64,000 nucleotides of DNA from Acuticoccus sp. I52.16.1 (GTDB taxonomy: Bacteria > Pseudomonadota > Alphaproteobacteria > Rhizobiales > Amorphaceae), in the NCBI RefSeq assembly GCF_022865125.1, contig NZ_CP094828.1, forward strand, positions 868,001 through 932,000, given 5' to 3'. A program made the position numbers and the translations under genes. Positions within the stretch are counted from its first letter, which is position 1; every line of letters begins with the position of its first letter. The notes beneath the pieces were generated by a model. It was not told the origin of the DNA. It ran no database searches and saw only the letters and a list, made by a program, of their open reading frames with translations. Shown here piece after piece: positions 17,614 through 25,992 of the stretch.

Positions 17614-19848
17614 TCAGTCCGCCGCCCGGCGCAGCGGCAGATCGACGAAAGGCGGCCCCGACCGGTCGGGCGCACGGGCGACGACGAGCCCGTCGAACGA
17701 GTAGCTTTCCGCCATGTCGTGCTCGGCGACGAGGACGTACCGCGCCTTGTCGAACGCCTCCAGGCAGGCGATCTGCTCCCGCCGGCCATGGGTGGACACG
17801 AACACGTAGCCGATCCGCCGCGCCGCGAGCAGGTCGGCGATCTCCGTCATCAGCGCGATTTCGGCGCCCTGGATGTCGGCGTGGAGGATGTCGATCGTGT
17901 CCCAGCCGCGCGCGGCCATCATCGCGGCGACGTCGACCCGCGGGGCGGACATCTGCGCGCCGTAGCGCGTGACGGTCGCCGGCGGCCCGGCGGGGCCGAC
18001 GCGGCCGAAGACCACCTCCGCCGTCAGCCCGTTGCGCTGCAGGGTCTGAAGTCCGGCGATGACGTTCCCCGGGTCCGGCTCCACCGCGATCGCCGCGGCC
18101 TCGCCCTTGAGCGAGGCCAGAAAGGACGCGGTGTAGAAGCACCAGAAGGCGCCCAGCTCGATCATCCGCGCGCCGGGGCCGACATGGTCGAGCACGCGGT
18201 CGAACACCATCTCCTCCTGCGGCTCGTGATGACCGCCGCAGCGGGTGATCAGCTCGGTCATCCAGGAGCCGAAGTAGCCGTCCCGCTGCACTTCGATGCC
18301 GTTGTACATGACCTGCCAGGCGCACTCCTCGTCCTCGACGACGGCGCCGGCGCGGGGGTGGGCGCTGCGCGGGCCGATCGCCTGGGTCCCCGCGACGGCG
18401 GCGGCGATGCGGCCCGCGAAGTCGTCCGCCGCGGGATCGAGGCGGGTGGGACCGGCGCCCGTGCGCAGGTCGATCAGAACGCGGCGCAGGACGCGGTTAT
18501 ATTCGGCGTTGGCGGCGAACTCGGCGGCGTGCCGGCGCAGCAGCGCGGCCGCCTCGCCCAGTCGGCCGACATGGCGCAGCACCCGCGCCTGGCCGAGCCA
18601 GGTCTCGGCGTTCTCCGGCGCCCGCCCGGCAAGGTCGCGAAAGATGGCCATCGCCTCCTCGGCGCGGTCCAGGCGCAGCAACGCCTCGCCAAGCCGCACC
18701 GCATGGGACGGCCATTGCTGGCGCGAGGCCGACAGCAGCGCCACCGCCGCCTCGTCGTCGCCGATGGAGGTGCGCCACGCCGCACCACGCAGCGCCGCGA
18801 GACCCTGGTTGGGGTCGGCGAGCGCCCACGCCTCGTAGAGCGGCCCGGTCACATCCAGATCCTCGCCGCGCGCCTCCGCCAGCGCCACCTTGAGCGGCGC
18901 CATCGCGCCCCCCGCATCGAACGCGGCGGCGAGGCGCTCCGCCTCCGCGACCATCCCGCGGCGCACCATGTCGCGGCCGAGCCGGGCGCGGTAGGACGTC
19001 GCCCAGGCGCCGAGCCTCGTCGGCGGCTCGAAGGCGGCACGGTCGATCACCGGCTCCAGGGAGATCGGCGGCAGGCTGGCGGCCCGAGCGGCAATCTCGT
19101 CCACATGCAGGTACCACGCGTCGAACAGCGACAGGTCGGCGAACATGCGCCGAAATCCGAGTGCGGCGAGAAATCGTTCGATCGCCGGGCCGCGCTCGGT
19201 ATGGTTGTGCTCCACCGTCAGGCAACGCACCCGGAACGTGTCGAACGGGAAATCCTGCAGAATGTCGAGCTCGTTGCCCTCGGTGTCGAGCGAGAGGTAG
19301 TCGATTACCGGCGGCGCCCCCGCCTCGCGCAGCGCCGTGCCAATGCGCAACGACGGCACCTCGATCACCTCATGGCTCTGCCGCCGCCCCTCGCTCTCGT
19401 GCTGGTCGCCGGGGTCGACCGCCTCCAGGCGCGACAGCTCGGCGACCTCGAGGCAGGTGCGGAAGGCCAGTCTCTCGCCGTCCGCCGCCGACAGCGCGGC
19501 GCGGCGCGTGGTGGCGTGGCGGCGCGCCGTCAGGGCGGCGAACGCCTGCGGCAGCGGCTCGACGAGGAGGCCGGCCCAGCCGAGGTGTTCGAGGAGGTAG
19601 GTGTTGGAGAAGGTGATCCCGTCGAACGCGCCGGCCTCGACGAAGTAGCCCGCCGTCTGCCCGCGCAGCGCCCAAAGCACGAAGAGGTCCTGGCAGATCT
19701 GGCCGTGGCTGAGGTCGCCATGAGCGGAGACGAAGGCCAAGAAGGCCTGCTCGATCGCCTCGTCGACCGCGATGGATGGAGCTTCGCTCACCGGACCCTC
19801 CATGTTCGAGCGCGTGGCGGGCCGTCCGAAGCGTAACGCCGACGCCAT
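17614..19848 (-). CDS. Two-headed FkbM-type methyltransferase with central helical repeats
   Basis: This 744-residue soluble protein has three parts. Residues about 65-250 form an FkbM/Methyltransf_21 domain: FVEAGAFDGITFSNTYLLEH as the SAM-binding motif, LLVEPLP, and YLSLDTEGNELDIL. Residues about 290-465 are TPR-like helical pairs (EAMAIFRDLAGRAPENAETW and similar). Residues about 560-740 form a second FkbM-like domain (MIELGAFWCFYTASFL, AVEPDPGN, ILHADIQGAEIAL). The ATG at 19848 follows an AAGG; a GTG one codon earlier and an ATG at 19803 are alternatives. FkbM relatives O-methylate polyketides, glycans or glycolipids. No glycosyltransferase or polyketide gene is adjacent, so the target is unknown. 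Confidence 0.82.
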   Translation of the reverse strand: MASALRFGRPATRSNMEGPVSEAPSIAVDEAIEQAFLAFVSAHGDLSHGQICQDLFVLWALRGQTAGYFVEAGAFDGITFSNTYLLEHLGWAGLLVEPLPQAFAALTARRHATTRRAALSAADGERLAFRTCLEVAELSRLEAVDPGDQHESEGRRQSHEVIEVPSLRIGTALREAGAPPVIDYLSLDTEGNELDILQDFPFDTFRVRCLTVEHNHTERGPAIERFLAALGFRRMFADLSLFDAWYLHVDEIAARAASLPPISLEPVIDRAAFEPPTRLGAWATSYRARLGRDMVRRGMVAEAERLAAAFDAGGAMAPLKVALAEARGEDLDVTGPLYEAWALADPNQGLAALRGAAWRTSIGDDEAAVALLSASRQQWPSHAVRLGEALLRLDRAEEAMAIFRDLAGRAPENAETWLGQARVLRHVGRLGEAAALLRRHAAEFAANAEYNRVLRRVLIDLRTGAGPTRLDPAADDFAGRIAAAVAGTQAIGPRSAHPRAGAVVEDEECAWQVMYNGIEVQRDGYFGSWMTELITRCGGHHEPQEEMVFDRVLDHVGPGARMIELGAFWCFYTASFLASLKGEAAAIAVEPDPGNVIAGLQTLQRNGLTAEVVFGRVGPAGPPATVTRYGAQMSAPRVDVAAMMAARGWDTIDILHADIQGAEIALMTEIADLLAARRIGYVFVSTHGRREQIACLEAFDKARYVLVAEHDMAESYSFDGLVVARAPDRSGPPFVDLPLRRAAD

Positions 19849-20211
19849 CACCTTGCACTTATGCTATTTCTAATTGAAGCCTAGGCCAATGTCCCGCGAA
19901 AACACAACACAGAAACCACCTAAAGGTGAAAATCTCTCGTGGCTCGGCGGCCCGGCGTCACGAACAGGCATGGCCGATTGCCGCAATGTCGGGTGCGATC
20001 GCCGCTCGATTTGCCGGTTGCAACGCCCACACGGCCGCACACGCAGCGCGAGTAGGTTCCCAGGGTGTGCCGCTTTTTGGTTAGCAGCGCGTTGCAAGAA
20101 TCGGGACACCATCACGAAAGCGCATCAATCCATTACAAATCACGATTTGAATACAACCTTCGGACGTGGCTGGGTAATAGCTTCTCGGAAAGACAAGAAA
20201 GCCCCCGCTGA
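19849..20211. other. Intergenic region with one palindrome
   Basis: This A+T-richer 363-bp gap separates the minus-strand FkbM protein from the plus-strand HyuA-like gene and so should hold both promoters. I see a perfect dyad, CAAATC-AC-GATTTG, at 20136-20149 (76 bp before the HyuA-like start), and a smaller one, CACCTAAAGGTG, near 19917. Neither matches an operator I recognise, and no convincing gene is present. Confidence 0.4.
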
Positions 20212-21984
20212 ATGGCTGCGCTGCGACCTGCTGCCCTCGAATTGTCTCCATGCAACGCTGGCTCCGGCCTGCCGGAATCCTCGTCGACATACCCGGCGGG
20301 GCTCGTCCAGCCGCACGGCATCCGACTCGGTGTCGGCGTCGGCGGGACCTTCACCGACGCGGTGCTGACCGGCGCGGGCGCGTCGGCGCACGTCGCCAAG
20401 GTGCTCTCCACGCCCGACGACCCGAGCCGTGCGGCGCTGGAGGCGATGGCGATGGTGCTCGACGAGGCAGGCCTGAGCTGGTCGGACGTGCGTGAGGTGG
20501 TGCACGGGTCGAGCATCGCCACCAACGCGCTGGTGGAACGCGAGGTCGGGACCACCGGCCTCGTCACCACGCTCGATGCGCGCGACGCCGCTCACCCGCT
20601 GGTGCCGCCCGAGCTGGTCCGCAGCCTCGACGAACGGGTCGACGACACGGGGGCCGTCGTCACGCCGCTGGCGGAGAACGACGTCTTCTGCGCGGCGCAC
20701 GCCCTGGCGCAGGCGGGCGCGGTGTCGCTGGCCATCGTCCTGCGCAACGCCGCGCGCAATCCCAGCCACGAGCGGCACGTCGCGGCGCTGATCGAGGCGG
20801 CCTTTCCGGCGATGGAAGTCACCATATCGAGCGATATCGCCGGCGACGCCTCCGGGCGGGAGCGTGTCGCCGCCACCGTGGCGAACGCCGCGCTGCGCCC
20901 GCCGATGCGCTATGTGAAGCACCTCGGGGAGGAACTCGCCGCGCTGGGCTATCGGCGCGGGCTGATGGTGATCCAGTCCGACGGCGCAATGGTGCTGGGG
21001 CGCGCGGCGGCGCGGCAGCCGGTGCGGCTGGTGCCGTCGGGCGGGGCGGCGCGGCGGGCGCGGCAGGTGGAGGCGGGCGACCACGTCGCCATCGACGTCG
21101 GCGGCACGTCCTGCGAGATCGCCATCGTCGCCGGCGGCGTCCGGCCCGGCGGCCCCGGCGGCCCGCCGTTGCCGAGCGCCGATGCGAACGAGGCGAGCCA
21201 CGTGGTCGGCATCGCCGCGGTGGGAACGGGCGGCGGCAGCGTCGCGCATATCGCTGATGGCGCGCTCGCCGTCGGACCGCTCAGCGTGGGCGGGCGGCCG
21301 GGGCCGGCCTGTTTCGGCGAGGGCGGCACCCAATTCACCCTGACGGACGCGCTCCTGCTCCTCGGCCTGATTGCGCCCGAACGCTTCCTCGGCGGGCGGA
21401 TGCGGCTCGACCCCGGCCTGGCGGAGGCGGCCGCGGGGCCGCTGTGCGCCACACTCGGCCTCACCCCGCTCGCGCTCGCCCAGCGCGTCCACGATACCGC
21501 GGTCGCGACGATCGCGGCGGCGGTGGGCCAGCTGGTCGCCGCGCAGGAGCGGGGATGGGGCGGGCGGGCGATCGTCCCCAGCGGCGGCGCCGGGGCGATG
21601 CTCGCCGCCGCGGTCGCGGAGGCGGTCGGCCTCGGCGAAGTGATCGTGCGGGACAACCCGGCGATCTCGGCCTGCGGACTGACGACGACGCAGGCGCGCC
21701 CCGCCTGGCCGGCCCCGGTGGTGGATGTGGGCCGGCTGCGGTGGGTCGGCACCCTCCCCGCCTCCACGCCGATCCCGCGACCGGCGGCGACCGGCGTGGA
21801 CCATGCCGCCGCATCGAAGACCGCCGGTCCGCCGTGCTGGCGCCGCCTCGACCGCGCGCGGCTGGCGCTGCACGGCAGCGTCGATGGCCCGGCGATCATC
21901 GCCGAGGACACGACGGCGACCGTGGTTCCGCCCGGCTGGCGGGTCAGCCTCCGCCCCGACGGCTCGCTGCACCTGGTGCGCTGA
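20212..21984 (+). CDS. Compact HyuA-like hydantoinase/oxoprolinase family protein
   Basis: This 590-residue protein belongs to the ATP-dependent hydantoinase/5-oxoprolinase A family, whose members are usually near 690 residues. Recognisable parts are the N-terminal VGVGGTFTDAVL phosphate loop, the HGSSIATNALVER segment, and a second ATPase half with IDVGGTSCEIAIV, GTGGGSVAHI and GGRPGPACFGEGG. A block normally following the TNALLER/TTKGFRD region is missing, and the usual SGPAAG has become SGGAAR. The start at ATG 20212 lacks a strong ribosome site. No HyuB partner is adjacent, so it may work alone, have an altered reaction, or be drifting toward loss of function. It converges with an HpaI-type aldolase. 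Confidence 0.75.
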   Translation: MAALRPAALELSPCNAGSGLPESSSTYPAGLVQPHGIRLGVGVGGTFTDAVLTGAGASAHVAKVLSTPDDPSRAALEAMAMVLDEAGLSWSDVREVVHGSSIATNALVEREVGTTGLVTTLDARDAAHPLVPPELVRSLDERVDDTGAVVTPLAENDVFCAAHALAQAGAVSLAIVLRNAARNPSHERHVAALIEAAFPAMEVTISSDIAGDASGRERVAATVANAALRPPMRYVKHLGEELAALGYRRGLMVIQSDGAMVLGRAAARQPVRLVPSGGAARRARQVEAGDHVAIDVGGTSCEIAIVAGGVRPGGPGGPPLPSADANEASHVVGIAAVGTGGGSVAHIADGALAVGPLSVGGRPGPACFGEGGTQFTLTDALLLLGLIAPERFLGGRMRLDPGLAEAAAGPLCATLGLTPLALAQRVHDTAVATIAAAVGQLVAAQERGWGGRAIVPSGGAGAMLAAAVAEAVGLGEVIVRDNPAISACGLTTTQARPAWPAPVVDVGRLRWVGTLPASTPIPRPAATGVDHAAASKTAGPPCWRRLDRARLALHGSVDGPAIIAEDTTATVVPPGWRVSLRPDGSLHLVR

Positions 21985-22077
21985 GGCGAGGTCGAGCCGG
22001 CGCACGGTGCGGGGCGGGCGTCGAGAGCAGCGCGCGCCTGCCCCGTGTCGCCGGCCGTCCGACCGGCCTGGGCCGCG

Positions 22078-22866
22078 TCAGGCGGCGTCGCTCGCCGGGA
22101 CGGCGGTAAGGCCCCGCACCCGCTTCAACACCTCGGTGCCGGTGTCGGCGATGAGGTTGATCTCGTTGGTGGCGACGATCATGTCGGCGCCTAGGTCGCG
22201 TGCATGCGACCCGATCAGCGCTTCCGGCAGGCCCATCGTGGCGAACATCTTGCCCGCTCCTCTGGCGGCCGCGGCGACGGCACGGAAGCCGGCGGCGACG
22301 TCCGGATGGTCGATCTCGCCCATCCGCCCCAACGCGCTGGCGAGGTCGTTGGAGCCGATCATCAGCGCATCAACCCCTTCGAGCGCAGCGATGGCCGGGG
22401 CCGCCTCCAGGCCGCTGCGGCTCTCGATCATCGCGATCACCCGCGTCGTGCGCTCCGAGTGCGCCACCATCGTCGCCACCTCCACCGGCCTGAAGCCGAA
22501 GAGGGCGACCGCGCCCGGTAGCGCCCGCTCGCCGACCGGGGCGAACCGCGTCTTCTTCACGATCGTCTCGGCGTCGGCGAGCGTGTCCACATGCGGGACG
22601 ATGACGCCGGTGGCGCCGCAGTCCAGCACGCGGGCGACGTCCGGCGAGGTGGGGCCCGTGACACGCACGTAGACGGGGAAGCCACCCATGAGCCCGGCGA
22701 CGCAGATGCTCGCCATCGCGTCCACCGTGATGCGGCCGTGCTCCATGTCGACGACCAGGAAGTCGTACCCGCACTGGCGGGTGATGGCGGCGGCGTCGGG
22801 CGTGGCGAGCACACAGACGGCGAGCCCGATGGCCGGGCCCCGCGATTCATCATCGATTTTCGGCAT
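22078..22866 (-). CDS. HpcH/HpaI-family aldolase
   Basis: This 262-residue class II aldolase has the usual marks: FLVVDMEHG near residue 37, the VYVRVTG arginine, GVIVPHVDT, and the metal ligands in VIAMIESRSGL (Glu) and IGSNDLASALG (Asp). Members cleave 4-hydroxy-2-oxo acids to pyruvate (or a related oxo acid) plus an aldehyde, for example 2-keto-3-deoxyglucarate or 4-hydroxy-2-oxoheptanedioate. It starts at ATG 22866, divergent from the second TRAP operon, which may bring in the acid whose degradation product it splits. Confidence 0.9.
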   Translation of the reverse strand: MPKIDDESRGPAIGLAVCVLATPDAAAITRQCGYDFLVVDMEHGRITVDAMASICVAGLMGGFPVYVRVTGPTSPDVARVLDCGATGVIVPHVDTLADAETIVKKTRFAPVGERALPGAVALFGFRPVEVATMVAHSERTTRVIAMIESRSGLEAAPAIAALEGVDALMIGSNDLASALGRMGEIDHPDVAAGFRAVAAAARGAGKMFATMGLPEALIGSHARDLGADMIVATNEINLIADTGTEVLKRVRGLTAVPASDAA

Positions 22867-22935
22867 GCACGACCCGCGCTGCGACTGAAGGGCCGCCCGT
22901 TATCGCGGTCCCCGGAGCACCGCACAATACGATTT

Positions 22936-22954
22936 CTGCCTATTATAGTGGCAG
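22936..22954. promoter_or_regulatory. Inverted repeat between aldolase and TRAP operon
   Basis: CTGCC and GGCAG arms flank a 9-bp A+T-rich centre (TATTATAGT), in a locally A+T-rich stretch of the divergent region 70 bp upstream of the aldolase start. It could be an operator or a promoter overlap. The LysR gene at the far end of the TRAP operon is one candidate regulator. Confidence 0.3.
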
Positions 22955-23077
22955 GCCAATTTTTTATACACACGACGCTGGTGAACCAGGATTTCCCCGG
23001 TAAAGTCAGCGCCTATTCCAGGCGGATCGCGCCACGTTCCGGGTGCATTCGTCGTCTCAGGCGACTCCAGGGTGTTC

Positions 23078-23656
23078 ATGAGATCCGACATTTCGTCACC
23101 GGACCCGCGGCCCGGCGCCCTCAGCATGACGATCGCCGTCGGCGCGTTCCTGCTGCGTTGGCTGCGGCGGGCCGTCAACCTCGTGGCGGGCCTTTTGTTC
23201 ATCTACATGTGCTTTGCGATCCTGGCGCAGATCCTGGGCCGCTACATCTTCAACTACTCGATCGCCGGCACCGAAGAGACGGCCACCTACGCCCAGATCT
23301 GGCTGGTGCTGCTGGGCGCGGGCATCGCCATGCGCAACGGCCAGCACGTCGCCATCGACATCCTGATCGTGCGCTGTCCGCCGCTGGTGCAGCGCATCGC
23401 CAAGACCGCCTCGCTGGCGCTCGGGCTGTGGTTCCTCGCCGTGGTGTTCATCGGCAGCTTCGGGCTCCTGTCCATCGGCATGATCGTCAAGTCGCCGGCG
23501 CTGAGGATCCCGCTCGCCTACCCCTACTCGGCGCTTCCTGTCGGGATCGCCTACTTCATGCTGGAGTTCGCCATCGCCACCGTGCCCGACATCGTGCGCG
23601 GGCGTATCGCCGCGCATATCCGGCCCGCCGAACTCGAGACGGGAGCGGCGCTGTGA
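23078..23656 (+). CDS. TRAP transporter small permease, DctQ family
   Basis: This DctQ subunit of about 192 residues has four membrane segments, GRYIFNYSIAGTEE after the first helix, and MRNGQHVAIDILI after the second. The ATG at 23078 is chosen; a GTG at 23072 and an ATG at 23126 are alternatives. Its stop overlaps the GTG start of DctM in a GTGA junction. Unusually for the operons here, the order is Q-M-P, with the binding protein last. Confidence 0.9.
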   Translation: MRSDISSPDPRPGALSMTIAVGAFLLRWLRRAVNLVAGLLFIYMCFAILAQILGRYIFNYSIAGTEETATYAQIWLVLLGAGIAMRNGQHVAIDILIVRCPPLVQRIAKTASLALGLWFLAVVFIGSFGLLSIGMIVKSPALRIPLAYPYSALPVGIAYFMLEFAIATVPDIVRGRIAAHIRPAELETGAAL

Positions 23657-24933
23657 TCCTCGCGTTCGGCGGCTTCGCCCTCCTCATCGTCTCGGGCATT
23701 CCGATCGTCCTGGGGCTCGGCATCGCCGCGCTGATCACGATCATCACCTTCACCGACGTGCCGCTGGCGATCCTCGCCCAGCGCGTCTACGGCGGCGTCA
23801 ACTCTTTCCCGCTGATGGCGATCCCGTTCTTCGTCGCGGCCGGCCTCATCATGGAGGCGGGCGGCATCGCGCGGCGCTTCGTGGACCTCGCCTCGGCGCT
23901 CGTCGGATGGATCACCGGCAGCCTCTTCATGGTGGCGATCACCACCGGCACGGGCCTGGCCGCCATCTCCGGCTCCGGCTCGGCCGACACCGCGGCGATC
24001 AGTTCCATCCTCATCCCCGAGATGAAGAAGCGCGGCTACGACGTCGACATGTCGGCCTCGATCATCGCCGCGGCGGGGTCGATGGCCTCGATCATCCCGC
24101 CCAGCATCATCATGGTCGTCATCGCGATCACCACCAACCAGTCGATCGGGGCGATGTTCCTGGGCGGGGTCGGGCCGGGCCTCCTCCTGACGATGGCGCT
24201 CCTCCTGGGCGCATGGGCCTTCGCCAAGCGCGGCGGGGCCACCTACCGGGACACCGAAGCCTTCTCGCGCGGGCGGCTGTGGACGGCGTTCGTGCGGGCG
24301 ATCCCCTCGCTGTGCGTGCCGGTCGTCATCGTCGGCGGCATCGTCGGCGGCGTGTTCACCGCCACGGAGGCGGCCTGCATCGCCGTCTTCGTCACGCTGA
24401 TCATCTCCTGCTTCATCCATCGCGAGCTGGGGCTCGGCGACCTGTGGCCGCTGATCCAGCGCGCCATCAGCCTCTCCGCGGCGGTGCTCATCATCGTCTC
24501 CACCGCCAGCATCTTCTCCTGGATCATCGCCAGCCTCGGCATTCCTCAGGCGCTCGACGCGTGGCTGCGCAGCGTCACGGACTCGGCAATCACCTTCCTG
24601 CTGATCGTCAACATCCTGCTCCTCGTGGTCGGCATGTTTATGGAGAGCATCTCGGCGATCCTGATCCTGCTGCCGGTGCTGATGCCGATCGCGGTCGGCT
24701 ACGGCATCGACCCGGTGCAGTTCGGCGTGCTGACGGCGCTCAATCTCTCGGTCGGGCTCATCACACCCCCTTACGGCATCTGCCTCTACGTCGCCTCGCT
24801 GGTCGCCGGGCGGAGCGTGGAGCAGGTGTCGCGGCGGGTGTGGCTGGTGCTGATCCCGATGCTCCTGGCGCTGTTCCTCACCGCCTTCGTCCCCGCCATC
24901 ACCCTCTTCCTCCCGCAGCTCGTTTACGGCTGA
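23653..24933 (+). CDS. TRAP transporter large permease, DctM family
   Basis: This 426-residue DctM protein has about twelve membrane segments and the hairpin signatures GSMASIIPPSIIMVVIA and VGLITPPYGICLYVAS. It begins with GTG at 23653, overlapping the DctQ stop, which implies coupled translation. It is followed after 34 bp by its DctP partner. Together the three form a sodium-linked carboxylate importer next to an HpaI aldolase. Confidence 0.93.
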   Translation: MILAFGGFALLIVSGIPIVLGLGIAALITIITFTDVPLAILAQRVYGGVNSFPLMAIPFFVAAGLIMEAGGIARRFVDLASALVGWITGSLFMVAITTGTGLAAISGSGSADTAAISSILIPEMKKRGYDVDMSASIIAAAGSMASIIPPSIIMVVIAITTNQSIGAMFLGGVGPGLLLTMALLLGAWAFAKRGGATYRDTEAFSRGRLWTAFVRAIPSLCVPVVIVGGIVGGVFTATEAACIAVFVTLIISCFIHRELGLGDLWPLIQRAISLSAAVLIIVSTASIFSWIIASLGIPQALDAWLRSVTDSAITFLLIVNILLLVVGMFMESISAILILLPVLMPIAVGYGIDPVQFGVLTALNLSVGLITPPYGICLYVASLVAGRSVEQVSRRVWLVLIPMLLALFLTAFVPAITLFLPQLVYG

Positions 24934-24967
24934 GCCCGTGCTGCCTCCCCTCACCAAAGGAAACCAC

Positions 24968-25939
24968 ATGAAGCTCCTGCGCGCTCTGTGCCTGACGGCC
25001 GCGGTCTGCGGCGCCCCCCTCGCGGCTCACGCGGCGGACTACACCTTCCGCGTCGCGCACACGAACGCGGCCGACGAGGTCCAGGACAAGGGCCTCCAGA
25101 TGATGCGCGATCTCCTGGAGGAGAAGACCGACGGCCGCGCCACGCTGGAGATCTTCCCCAACGGCGTGCTGGGCGACGAGGCACAGCTCGTCGAGGGCGT
25201 GCTCCTGGGCACCCTCGACATGGGCATGACCGCCAATTCCACCCTGTCGAACTACGTCGAAGACTACCGCGTGTTCGACCTGCCGTTCCTGCTGACCACG
25301 ATCGCCGCGCTCTCCGGCGTGATCGAGAAGCCGGAGGTCTACGACATGCTGGAAGCCTCGGCGAACGGCTCCGGGTTCGAGCTGATCGCGTTCTATTCGT
25401 CCGGCGTGCGGCACATCATGACCAAGGTGCCGGTGACCGACATCGAGGACATCGCCGACATGAAGATCCGCACGATGCAGAACCCGATCCACGTGGACGC
25501 CTTCACCGCGTTCGGCGCCAACCCGACGCCGCTCGCCTATTCCGAACTCTACGGCGCGTTGCAGAGCGGCGTGGTCGACGGCGCGGAGGGCGCGGCCACC
25601 AACTACACCGGCCAGAAGCTCTACGAGGTGGCGCCGGACTTCGCCCTGCTCGGCTGGCTGAACATGACCGCCGACATCTTCATGAACAAGGCCAAGTTCG
25701 ACGCGCTGCCGGAGGACATCCGCACGGCGCTGAAGGAAGCCGGCGAAGAGTCCGCCCGCTGGCAGCGCCAGTATGTCGACGACCAGGAGAAGCCGCTGCT
25801 CGACGCGCTGGTGGAGAAGGGTGTCGAGATCACCCAGCCGGACCCGGCGCCCTTCCGCACCGCCGTCACCCCGCTCTACGAGCAGATGCTGGAGTCCGAC
25901 ACGCAGCGCCAGCTGTTCGCGGCCGTCACCGCCGAATAG
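24968..25939 (+). CDS. TRAP transporter substrate-binding protein, DctP family
   Basis: This 323-residue secreted binding protein has a signal peptide of about 22 residues ending AHA, and a ribosome site AAAGGAAA before ATG 24968. The MKIRTMQNPIH segment carries the ligand arginine, and YSELYGALQSGVVDGAEGA is the family hallmark. It is the classic DctP type that binds C4-dicarboxylates, sugar acids and similar compounds, unlike the TakP-like receptors at 1917 and 56287. It ends the operon before a strong terminator at 25963. Confidence 0.93.
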   Translation: MKLLRALCLTAAVCGAPLAAHAADYTFRVAHTNAADEVQDKGLQMMRDLLEEKTDGRATLEIFPNGVLGDEAQLVEGVLLGTLDMGMTANSTLSNYVEDYRVFDLPFLLTTIAALSGVIEKPEVYDMLEASANGSGFELIAFYSSGVRHIMTKVPVTDIEDIADMKIRTMQNPIHVDAFTAFGANPTPLAYSELYGALQSGVVDGAEGAATNYTGQKLYEVAPDFALLGWLNMTADIFMNKAKFDALPEDIRTALKEAGEESARWQRQYVDDQEKPLLDALVEKGVEITQPDPAPFRTAVTPLYEQMLESDTQRQLFAAVTAE

Positions 25940-25962
25940 ACCCGCCCTCCGGCATTCCTCGA

Positions 25963-25992
25963 GGCCGCGCGGCACACCCGCGCGGCCTTTTT
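25963..25992 (+). terminator. Rho-independent terminator of the second TRAP operon
   Basis: A perfect 10-bp stem, GGCCGCGCGG (25963-25972) with CCGCGCGGCC (25978-25987) and a 5-nt loop, is followed by TTTTT (25988-25992). It lies 23 bp after the DctP stop and directly abuts the converging LysR stop codon. Confidence 0.9.

Noticed and set aside
17596-19836. 746-codon plus-strand open frame opposite the FkbM protein
   Set aside because: It covers the real methyltransferase gene in antisense, with Arg/Gln/Ala-rich sequence and no domain.
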